Assembly: GCF_014256275.1 (NCBI RefSeq)
Contig: NZ_JACCFE010000002.1
Coordinates: forward strand, 3,886,001-3,950,000
DNA: 64,000 bases
Reading direction: 5' to 3'
Source: Rhodococcus sp. 4CII
GTDB taxonomy: Bacteria > Actinomycetota > Actinomycetes > Mycobacteriales > Mycobacteriaceae
The stretch's first letter is position 1; each line of letters opens with the position of its first letter. Made by a program: the position numbers and the translations under genes. Under the pieces are notes generated by a model that saw only the letters and a program-made list of their open reading frames with translations, was not told the origin of the DNA and searched no databases. Positions 9,003-16,375 of the stretch are shown here, piece by piece.

Positions 9003-10265
9003 CTAGTCGTGCGCCAGGACCGCGGGCCCGAGCCACTGGCATGCGAGGAGTGCGAGTTCGACCGCGAGCCGGTCACGGGTGAAGTCTTCGCCGCGTTCCT
9101 CGGCTGCGCGCTTGACCCGGTATTTCACGGAGTTGTAGTGCAGACCCAGCTCTTTTGCGGCGGTGACGTTGCTGAGATTGTTCGCGAGGTAGACCTGCAC
9201 GGTCTCACGCAGGCGGGCGGCGTTGTCGTTGTCGGCGGCCAGACCGCCCAGGACGGTACGGACCCAGGCGCGGGTCGCGGTCAGGTCGTCGATCAGCAGG
9301 GAGACCGTGGACACCCCCGGCTCGTCATAGGAAGTGACGACCGGGGCGTTCCGGCCGGCAGCGAGGGCGAGCGCACGGGCGCGTTGCGCACCACCGTGGG
9401 AGCGGCGAAAACCGTTCGGCCCGTGGGCTACTTCACCCACGGCCATGGCGAGCCCCGGATACCGTGCGGTGAGGAACTCGCCCACCTCGCGGTACCCGCG
9501 TGGCGCACGTGTTCGCGCACCCATCGGGATCCACACCCACCCGGTCACGCGGTCCGCCGCCACGAACAACGGGTCCGTCACGCCCCCGACGAAGCCGGCG
9601 ACGTCGTGTGCGGCGGCCTCGATCCGGGCCAGCATGTCACCCGAATCGGTGTCCGGCACCCAGATGATCGCGGCGAGGTGGCGTTGGAGCAGAACGTAAT
9701 TGAGGGCGGCACCGGCGTCCGGATCGTCGTTGCCTGCCAGGATCTCCTGCACGCGAACGGCCCGGACACTGCTCTGGTGGGCCAGCCACCGCTCTCGTTC
9801 CCGCTCGTAGACCTCGACGACCTGCTGGGAGACCCGATCGATGTACACCGACATGACGGTGATGATGCGTTGGAGCACCGGCACACCGAACTCGGCCGAG
9901 ACTGCCGCGCCGCCCAGTTCGTCGAAAACGAGTCCGAGTAGGTTGGTCTGCCCCAACCGGTAGGCGCGCACCAGGGCGTTGACGGGAACACCGTGCTGGG
10001 CAAGCCTTCTCGCGTACTCCATGGCGGCGGCCGGTGCATCCAGAATTTCCGGGTCGATATTGTGCTGGAGGGTGTGGAAGATGGTGTCGAGGTTGCCCTC
10101 CACGCTGGCCCGGAGCAGGTCGAACAATTGCCGATCGGCGCGCAGATCCGGGATGTCGGCATAGAGCACCTCGGTGATGTCGCTGGTCAGTGGCACCAGG
10201 CGCTGGTTGAGTGAAGCTGCGATGCGTCCGACCAGAAGCGCGACGTTCTCGTCGTGTGAAGCCAT
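9003..10265 (-). CDS. PucR/CdaR-type helix-turn-helix regulator
   Basis: A 420-residue regulator with a long N-terminal sensor-like region and a C-terminal PucR HTH domain: RLRETVQVYLANNLSNVTAA, then LGLHYNSVKYRVKRA. Proteins of this build commonly control catabolic genes. It is divergent from the SDR at 10505 and the following thiolase, which are its likely targets. The ATG at 10265 begins MASHDENVALLVGRIA, a typical start; an in-frame GTG at 10304 would add 13 residues. The TAG stop overlaps the CTAG bordering the transposon-like unit, so the insertion ended exactly at this gene without shortening it visibly. Confidence 0.85.
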   Translation of the reverse strand: MASHDENVALLVGRIAASLNQRLVPLTSDITEVLYADIPDLRADRQLFDLLRASVEGNLDTIFHTLQHNIDPEILDAPAAAMEYARRLAQHGVPVNALVRAYRLGQTNLLGLVFDELGGAAVSAEFGVPVLQRIITVMSVYIDRVSQQVVEVYERERERWLAHQSSVRAVRVQEILAGNDDPDAGAALNYVLLQRHLAAIIWVPDTDSGDMLARIEAAAHDVAGFVGGVTDPLFVAADRVTGWVWIPMGARTRAPRGYREVGEFLTARYPGLAMAVGEVAHGPNGFRRSHGGAQRARALALAAGRNAPVVTSYDEPGVSTVSLLIDDLTATRAWVRTVLGGLAADNDNAARLRETVQVYLANNLSNVTAAKELGLHYNSVKYRVKRAAEERGEDFTRDRLAVELALLACQWLGPAVLAHD

Positions 10266-10504
10266 GGTGAGGACAATAGAGCCTGGCGGCACCGCAGGCA
10301 TCACTTCGTCGGAAATCTCTTTTACCAGGGAATTGTCGTGCAGAAGCCAACCGCGCTGAAGATGTCTTTGTCCCGGCAGGACAAGCGGCGGCCGATCCTT
10401 GGTGCTTCCGAGACGTGGTCAAGCCCGGACGGACCCTTCTACGGTGAGGGGCGCCCGATCGACACCACCTTGGGGTTCTCTTCTTCAGAGAAACGAGAAA
10501 TACG

Positions 10505-11344
10505 TTGAAAGACAATAGTTTCCATGGACAAACCGCGGTGATGTCGGGCGGCAGTCGCGGCATCGGCCTCGCGATCGCGCGGGCCTTCGCCAGTCGCGGG
10601 GCGAACGTCGTTCTGCTCGCCAAGACCGACACTCCCGATCCACGGCTGCCCGGAACCATCCATACCGCCGTCAGCGAATTGAACGAACTGGGTGGACGCG
10701 CTGTCGCCGTGGTCGGTGACATCCGCATCGACGCCGACATCGCTCGGGCCGTCGACGCCGCACGCGACAACTTCGGCGGCATCGACATCGTGGTCAACAA
10801 CGCGAGTGTGCTCGACATCTCGAAGACGGAAGACCTCGCCCTCCGGCGGTTCGATCTGATGCAGCAGGTGAATGTGCGGGGCACGTTCGCGCTGACCCGC
10901 GCCTGCCTGCCCTACCTGCAGAAGTCGCCCAACCCCCACGTGCTGACCCTTTCGCCCCCGTTGAACCTGTCGTCGCAGTGGCTGGGCGCCCACCCCGGAT
11001 ACATGCTCGCCAAGTACGGGATGACTCTCGCGGCGCTGGGGATCGCCGCCGAGTACGCGCACACGCCGCTGTCCAGCAACTGTCTGTGGCCGCAGACGAC
11101 GATCGCGACCGCGGCCGTGGGCAACCTGCTCGGCGGCGACACGAGTCTGCGGCACGCGCGGTCACCGGAGATCATGGCCGACGCGGCGATCGAACTCCTC
11201 GGCCGTCCCGCCGGCGCCGACAACGGCCGCACCCTCCTGGACGTCGAGGTTCTCGCCCAAGCCGGCATCACCGACTACACGGTCTACGGTGGTGCCGACC
11301 CCTTGACGATCGACATCTTCATCGACCCCGTTGTCTCCGCATGA
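10505..11344 (+). CDS. HSDL2-like short-chain dehydrogenase/reductase
   Basis: A 279-residue SDR with the cofactor motif SGGSRGIGLAIA, the VNNAS motif after beta-4 and the catalytic YMLAK. The segment LLAKTDTPDPRLPGTIHTA is characteristic of the HSDL2-like branch, whose members are linked to lipid metabolism. The frame requires a TTG start at 10505, since no ATG or GTG is available before the cofactor-binding motif; the ribosome site is weak. The 3-ketoacyl thiolase gene lies 168 bases downstream, suggesting a beta-oxidation-like step. Its promoter lies in the 10266-10504 gap shared with the PucR-type regulator. Confidence 0.87.
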   Translation: MKDNSFHGQTAVMSGGSRGIGLAIARAFASRGANVVLLAKTDTPDPRLPGTIHTAVSELNELGGRAVAVVGDIRIDADIARAVDAARDNFGGIDIVVNNASVLDISKTEDLALRRFDLMQQVNVRGTFALTRACLPYLQKSPNPHVLTLSPPLNLSSQWLGAHPGYMLAKYGMTLAALGIAAEYAHTPLSSNCLWPQTTIATAAVGNLLGGDTSLRHARSPEIMADAAIELLGRPAGADNGRTLLDVEVLAQAGITDYTVYGGADPLTIDIFIDPVVSA

Positions 11345-11416
11345 CAAACGAACCTGTGTGCGCGCAACCAGGGACGTCTCCGGGGGTTGACACCGTGCCG
11401 TCCCCGCGGACAATAT

Positions 11417-11448
11417 ATGCAAACGCTTAGAAAATAAGCATATGCTTA
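11417..11448. promoter_or_regulatory. perfect 14-bp palindrome upstream of the thiolase
   Basis: TAAGCATATGCTTA at 11435-11448 is a perfect palindrome in an AT-rich patch. A related half-site, GCAAACGCTTAG, lies just upstream at about 11419. It looks like an operator for a dimeric regulator controlling the thiolase 64 bases downstream. Confidence 0.5.
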
Positions 11449-11511
11449 GAACTGAGGGATTGCAGGTCCGCACCGACTGCCGTCCACCACGTCAATCGGT
11501 AGGAGTTACCC

Positions 11512-12757
11512 ATGCCCGAGGCTGTCATCGTTTCCATTGCCCGTTCGCCGATCGGTCGCGCCATGAAGGGGTCGCTGGTGGGCATGCGCCCGGACGACCT
11601 CGCCGCGCAGATGGTCCAGGCGGCCCTGGACAAGGTGCCCGCACTCGACCCGACCGACATCAACGACCTGATCCTGGGCTGCGGCCTGCCCGGCGGCGAG
11701 CAGGGCTTCAACATGGGCCGCAACGTCGCCGTCCAGCTGGGCTACGACTTCATTCCCGGCACCACCATCACCCGGTACTGTTCGTCGTCGCTGCAGACCA
11801 CCCGGATGGCGCTGCACGCCATCAAGGCCGGCGAGGGCGACGTCTTCATCTCCGCCGGCGTCGAGACCGTGTCCCGGTTCGTGAAGGGCAACTCCGATTC
11901 GCTGCCCGACACCCAGAACCCGCTGTACGCGGACGCGCAGACCCGCACCGAGAAGCTCGCCCAGGGCGGCCAGCAGTGGGTCGACCCCCGGCACGAGGGA
12001 CTGGTCCCCGACACCTACATCGCGATGGGCCAGACCGCGGAGAACGTCGCGTCGCGAGGGCCAGACCGCGGAGAACGTCGCGCAGATCACCGGCATCACC
12101 CGCGAGGAGCAGGACCGGTGGGCGGTGCGCTCGCAGAACCGGGCGGAGGAGGCCATCAACAACGGCTTCTTCGCCCGCGAGATCACCCCGGTCACCCTCC
12201 CCGACGGCACCGTGGTGTCCACCGACGACGGCCCCCGCGCCGGCACCACCTACGAAGCCGTGTCCCAGCTCAAGCCGGTGTTCCGCCCGGACGGCACCGT
12301 CACCGCCGGCAACGCGTGCCCGCTCAACGACGGCGCCGCCGCGCTGGTGATCATGTCCGACACCAAGGCCAAGGAACTCGGGCTGACCCCGCTCGCGCGG
12401 ATCGTGTCCACCGGCGTGTCCGGGCTGTCCCCGGAGATCATGGGCCTCGGCCCGATCGAGGCGTCCAAGCGGGCCCTGGCCATTGCGGGGCTGGGGATCT
12501 CCGACATCGACCTCGTCGAGATCAACGAGGCATTCGCCGTCCAGGTGATCGGGTCGGCGCGGGAGCTGAACATCGACGAGGACAAGCTGAACGTCTCCGG
12601 CGGTGCCATCGCACTCGGGCACCCGTTCGGCATGACCGGCGCCCGCATCACCGCCACCCTGCTGAACAACCTGACCACCCACGACAAGCAGTTCGGCCTC
12701 GAAACCATGTGCGTCGGAGGCGGACAGGGCATGGCCATGGTCCTCGAGCGGCTGTAG
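11512..12757 (+). pseudogene. acetyl-CoA acetyltransferase (thiolase), frameshifted by a 31-bp duplication
   Basis: A thiolase that would cleave a 3-ketoacyl-CoA to acetyl-CoA. The first half reads in one frame from the ATG at 11512 (AGGAG 6 bases upstream) and contains the nucleophile region RYCSSSLQTTRM. The second half reads in another frame to 12757, with GGAIALGHPFGMTGAR (catalytic His) and CVGGGQGMAM (catalytic Cys). The break is at a direct repeat: 25 bases at 12027-12051 recur at 12058-12082, a period of 31. Deleting one unit restores a continuous MGQTAENVAQITGITREEQ reading. As given, the gene is inactive; an assembly artefact is the alternative. Confidence 0.85.
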
Positions 12758-12772
12758 GCGGCTCCGCCACCC

Positions 12773-12812
12773 GTGCGCCTTTTTGGTAGCTGCAACAACC
12801 AGAAAGGCGCAC
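12773..12812. terminator. bidirectional hairpin terminator (repeat copy 1)
   Basis: Arms at 12773-12787 and 12798-12812 pair at 14 of 15 positions and include a T-rich run. The hairpin sits between the convergent thiolase and LLM oxidoreductase genes. A second short stem follows at 12813-12827. A near-copy lies at 15104-15150. Confidence 0.75.
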
Positions 12813-12825
12813 AGGCGCGAAGCGC

Positions 12826-13620
12826 CTACGCCAGACCCGACAGCGGCGGCGGGGTGTTCTCGTCGCGCCAGGCGATGGCCTCCTTCAGCGTGCCGAGGTC
12901 GTAGTCGGGACCGCCGACACCCACCGTGAAGAGGGTGACGCCGGCGTCGACGTGGGCTGCCGCGTCGTCGACACCCGGCCACGACGTGGAGTGCTGGATG
13001 CTGTCGGGGCTGCGTCCGGCGCCGCGGGCGTGCTCGGCGAGGATCCCCGACTTGCGCTTGTAGGTGTCCATGTCGCTGAAGCTGTGCCAGATGTCGCCGT
13101 ATTTGCCGACCAGCGGCAACGTCTTCTTCTCGCCGCCACCGCCGATGAGGATCGGAATGTGCCGGGTGGGTGCGGGTTCCAGCTTCCCGAACCGCGCGGT
13201 GATCCGCGGGAGGTACTCGCCGAGCAGGTTCAGCCGCGACCCGGCGGTGCCGAATTCGTAGCCGTACTCGTCGTAGTCGCGCTCGAACCATCCGGCGCCG
13301 ATGCCCAGGATCAGTCGTCCGCCGCTGATGTGGTCGACGGTGCGGGCCATGTCCGCCAGGAGGTCCGGGTTGCGGTAGCCGGCGCACGTGACGAGCGCGC
13401 CGATCTCCACCCGCTCCGTCTGCTCGGCGAACGCCCCGAGCATCGTCCAGCATTCGAAGTGGGCGCCGGCCGGGTCACCGTACAGCGGATAGAAATGATC
13501 CCAGTTGAAGACGATGTCGACGCCGGCGTCCTCGGCCCGCAGTACCGCGTCGCGGATCAGCCCGTACTCGGGCGCATGTTGCGGCTGAAGTTGGACACCG
13601 ATGCGAACTGGACGAGTCAT
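12826..13620 (-). CDS. LLM-class F420-dependent oxidoreductase
   Basis: A 264-residue TIM-barrel oxidoreductase of the luciferase-like monooxygenase family. The N terminus VRIGVQLQPQHAPEY is followed by VFNWDHFYPLYG and LILGIGAGWFERDYDEYG, typical of mycobacterial/rhodococcal F420-dependent members (TIGR03560-like). It probably uses deazaflavin F420 to reduce or oxidise an unknown substrate. The ATG at 13620 has a GAGGAGCC a few bases upstream on the minus strand; frames extending to 13689 are not needed. It stands alone, convergent with the broken thiolase. Confidence 0.85.
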   Translation of the reverse strand: MTRPVRIGVQLQPQHAPEYGLIRDAVLRAEDAGVDIVFNWDHFYPLYGDPAGAHFECWTMLGAFAEQTERVEIGALVTCAGYRNPDLLADMARTVDHISGGRLILGIGAGWFERDYDEYGYEFGTAGSRLNLLGEYLPRITARFGKLEPAPTRHIPILIGGGGEKKTLPLVGKYGDIWHSFSDMDTYKRKSGILAEHARGAGRSPDSIQHSTSWPGVDDAAAHVDAGVTLFTVGVGGPDYDLGTLKEAIAWRDENTPPPLSGLA

Positions 13621-13749
13621 TCGTGGCTCCTCGGAGTAGACGTTGGGCCTTCTGGATCCATACTGCTCGCGCGACGGCCGGGCGCACAACGAATCCGCCG
13701 GGCGGACGGCATCCGTTTCGTCAGGCTGCGATCCCGCGTCTGAGGCACC

Positions 13750-14274
13750 TCAGTTCAGCCGCACCCTGCCCGCCAGCAGCATGGTCCGTAGGACGAATGC
13801 CGCCTCGGGGCCGATGATCTCCCCGACCAGGGTGAGGTAGCGGTCCACGTATTCCGGTCCGTGCGGGGCCACGCTCGGGTAGTCGGGGTCGGACGGGTCG
13901 AGGTGGTGGGCGATCTCGTGGAGCACCACCAGTTCCCTGAACGCCCAGGCGTTCCCGTTCCGATGCTCGGGGACCGCGATTGTGGCGGAATCGCTTTCGT
14001 AGTGCGCGGCCTTGTTACCCGACCGCGCGCGGACGTGGATCGGGGTGGCCGCCCGCGTCCACGTCGACCGCACCCAATTCAGGGCGAGCACCCGGTCCAC
14101 GTAATCCTGCACCGAGTCGATCGACGCGAACTTGCGCTCCACCGGCAGAGTCACCTGTGACCCGAGAACGTCGACGACGCGCAGCCCACGCTCGTCGGCG
14201 CGGTCGAACATGGTGCGCACGAGGGCTTCCGCGTCGTATACGGCGTTCCGTTGACTGTCGCGGGGCCGTTTCAC
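13750..14274 (-). CDS. TIGR04338-like putative zinc metallohydrolase
   Basis: A 174-residue protein with the zinc-protease signature LHEIAHHLDP (HExxH) around residue 120. I recognise it as the actinobacterial TIGR04338-type metallohydrolase family, whose substrate is unknown. No signal peptide or membrane segment is visible, so it is probably cytosolic. The GTG start at 14274 overlaps the stop of the upstream DUF2786 gene by four bases (GTGA), so the two are translationally coupled and probably work together. Confidence 0.8.
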   Translation of the reverse strand: MKRPRDSQRNAVYDAEALVRTMFDRADERGLRVVDVLGSQVTLPVERKFASIDSVQDYVDRVLALNWVRSTWTRAATPIHVRARSGNKAAHYESDSATIAVPEHRNGNAWAFRELVVLHEIAHHLDPSDPDYPSVAPHGPEYVDRYLTLVGEIIGPEAAFVLRTMLLAGRVRLN

Positions 14275-15089
14275 GACGGGATCTGCTTGCGGGCGGCCGG
14301 CAGTTCGGGTGAGTTGCCCAGGCGAGCGGTCCGGGCGGCGCGGTCACCGGCGCGCCGGGCACTCGACGAGTGTCCGGCGGACGCCCGTCCTCCGCGCCAT
14401 GTGCCGCGGGCCTGCGAGTTCTCCGAGTAGTAGTCCTTCAGCTCGAGCTGTTTGTCGCGCAGCACCAGTGCCGTCTCCGCCGACGTCTCCGGCACGGACA
14501 CCGCCTGTTCCTCGGCCTCCGTCTTCGCGTCGGCGAGGCGCTGCCCGATCCGCGCGGCGTAGGCGAGCTGAAAGTTCAACCGGGCGGTGACACCGGCGAC
14601 GGGGCGTCGCACCCGGGTCGAGACCCGGCGGCGTCCCCGCGTCTCGACCTGCGTCCGCACGGTCGTCTCGTCGCGGTACTCACCTGACTTGATGTAGGCG
14701 TCCGACGCCCGGACCATCTGGATCAGCAGGCTCGCGTACAGGGCCTCGCAGACGTCGATGTCGCCGGCGAACCCGTACGCGTAGATGACGGCCGACGTCT
14801 GGGCGATGTCGCACTGGACGTCGTTGGCGGCGGCGATCACCAGGAACAGCTGCGCGTACGTCCGCAGACCTTTCTTACCCGGTTCGCCGATCGTCACCAG
14901 CCGCTGTGTGGGGGTGGCGCGCTTCTCCCGGCCGGCCGCGTGCGCGCGCGCCACCGCGAGGTCGATCGACGCGGCGGTGGCGAGCCGCTGGGCGGCGGCC
15001 ATGAAGGCCTCGCCCTCGTGCGGGTTGTCGGTGGATTCCGCCTGCCGGAGGAGCCCACCGATACGGGTCAGCATCTTGTCGGAACTCAC
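14271..15089 (-). CDS. DUF2786 domain protein
   Basis: A 272-residue protein. Its N-terminal LTRIGGLLRQAESTDNPHEGEAFMAAAQRLA matches the start of the DUF2786 domain. The C-terminal third is rich in Arg, Ser and Ala and probably disordered. Function is unknown; the family is partnered here with an HExxH metallohydrolase in a two-gene unit. The GTG at 15089 is used as start; an ATG at 15074 is a possible alternative. The repeat hairpin at 15104-15150 lies just upstream, between this gene and the gene-poor region before kup. Confidence 0.8.
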   Translation of the reverse strand: MSSDKMLTRIGGLLRQAESTDNPHEGEAFMAAAQRLATAASIDLAVARAHAAGREKRATPTQRLVTIGEPGKKGLRTYAQLFLVIAAANDVQCDIAQTSAVIYAYGFAGDIDVCEALYASLLIQMVRASDAYIKSGEYRDETTVRTQVETRGRRRVSTRVRRPVAGVTARLNFQLAYAARIGQRLADAKTEAEEQAVSVPETSAETALVLRDKQLELKDYYSENSQARGTWRGGRASAGHSSSARRAGDRAARTARLGNSPELPAARKQIPS

Positions 15090-15103
15090 CCAGGCAGGCT
15101 ATC

Positions 15104-15160
15104 GCCCGTGCGCCTTTCTGGTCGTCGGCGCTACCAAAAGGCGCACGGGCGCGACGCGCC
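15104..15160. repeat. dispersed hairpin repeat (copy 2)
   Basis: Arms at 15104-15122 and 15133-15150 pair with a single bulge, followed by a small stem GGCGCG/CGCGCC at 15148-15160. The sequence closely matches the hairpin plus secondary stem at 12773-12827, so this is a recurrent intergenic element and not two unrelated terminators. Confidence 0.65.
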
Positions 15161-16375
15161 TGAGGACCTCGAGGATCAGGTTTGCGCCGGTGATTCCGAT
15201 ACCGGTGATCCACACGCGGTAGTCCGTCTGGTGGACGCCGTCGCGTCGTGACGGCCCCATCTGCCCGACGTCCGTGAAGGCGCAGGCCGTCGTCGTCCAT
15301 GACGCGGATGATGTGTGCTGTCAGTTTCAGGAGTCGGCTGCACTGCGTCAGTACTCGACTGCACACGTCCAGAAAGCGTGTCGTTGAGGAGTCCAGGTCT
15401 GTGTTCGCTCACTGCGTTGGTGTATTGCTGCGGCAACGTAGTCGGTCACGGTATTCGTGCAGTCGGACCACGCCCGAGTGCTCATGGTCCACAAGCAGCA
15501 AACTCTCGTCCCGGAGCACACGGGCGGCGATACGGTCGCACTGATAGGCGAACATTCCGACATGTTCGGAAGCGGTGACGCCCTCCGCCAGCCGCAATGG
15601 AAGGCGTGCGATCCGGTAGCCGAGTCTCAGCGCGCTCAGCGGTAGCGACATCATCGTCGTCATTTGACGCATGCTAGGCCGGTACCGTTCAGCGAGTGGA
15701 CAAATCAATTCGACGGGGACCGGACCGGGGAAGGGCAGCAGGAATTAGAACATCCACGCTGCGGTGATCAGTGTGATGTCCTCCAGCTCCTCCCGCAGTT
15801 GTGTGGCTCGCGCCCTCAGTGCCGTGGGACGCCGAGAAGGGCGCCCACTACCTCGACGGAGCCATCCTGGACAACCTCTGCAGGGTGACGTGCTTGGGGT
15901 TTTGCAGGGTGCACATCTGACCGAAGACCGGTTCGACAGCTGGGAGCTGACCGTTCCGTTGACGCTCGGGAGCTCGGACGTGGTGGGTTCGGTGTCGTAT
16001 GCCGAAGCACAAACTTCACTCGACCAGGCCAACGCCGTCAAGTGCCAGATTCTTGTGCGGTGAACCGAGGGCGATTCCTTCATGAGCAGCGGACGGGCCA
16101 TGCGCTTCACCATTTTCGCCGCATGCCCACGCGCTCGCACGTCCGGACGAGCGGGCGACCGCGGTGGCACGCCGATGGTCCTCACCTTGGCGGTGCCTGT
16201 CACCGAACGGCCGCCTGAATTCCGTGATGCACCTCACATTTATGAAGTTGACCTCGGTCTCAGGTCAAGCCCAGGGGCAGATGTTGGACCGCCTGCTGCC
16301 GAACGCCGGTGTTTCCGGCCGAGATCGTTCAAGAAAGAGCACGATAGGACGTGGATCCGCAAGCGAGGAGATGCT
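15161..16375. other. gene-poor stretch upstream of kup
   Basis: About 1.2 kb with no confident gene. Short frames exist on both strands, but codon content is mixed and none shows a known motif. It may hold decayed genes. I looked for a c-di-AMP (ydaO-type) riboswitch before kup and did not recognise one. Confidence 0.4.
15409..15663 (-). CDS. possible small hypothetical protein
   Basis: An 84-residue frame beginning MTTMMSLPLSALRLGYRIA with an amphipathic N-terminal helix. The start resembles those of some short rhodococcal hypothetical proteins, but no ribosome site is visible and the C-terminal part matches nothing I know. It could be a truncated remnant. Listed with low confidence. Confidence 0.25.
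   Translation of the reverse strand: MTTMMSLPLSALRLGYRIARLPLRLAEGVTASEHVGMFAYQCDRIAARVLRDESLLLVDHEHSGVVRLHEYRDRLRCRSNTPTQ

Larger units (their letters stand above)
4849..9006. mobile_element. composite-transposon-like unit with inverted IS5-type ends
   Basis: The segment 4853-9002 begins and ends with the same 372-bp sequence in inverted orientation: the left part of an IS5-family element at 4853-5224 and its inverted copy at 8631-9002. Both outer termini are followed outward by CTAG (4849-4852 and 9003-9006), consistent with a target duplication. The left boundary is a near-complete IS; the right is only the terminal fragment. Between them lie an atypical SDR, a DsbA-like gene and an HxlR regulator. 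The CTAG on the right overlaps the stop codon of the PucR-type gene, which is otherwise intact. Joint movement of the whole unit is inference. Confidence 0.6.

Noticed and set aside
16082..16375. Possible c-di-AMP riboswitch or long N terminus for kup
   Set aside because: No recognisable riboswitch core, and the upstream in-frame codons do not resemble Kup proteins; the GTG at 16376 has a good ribosome site.
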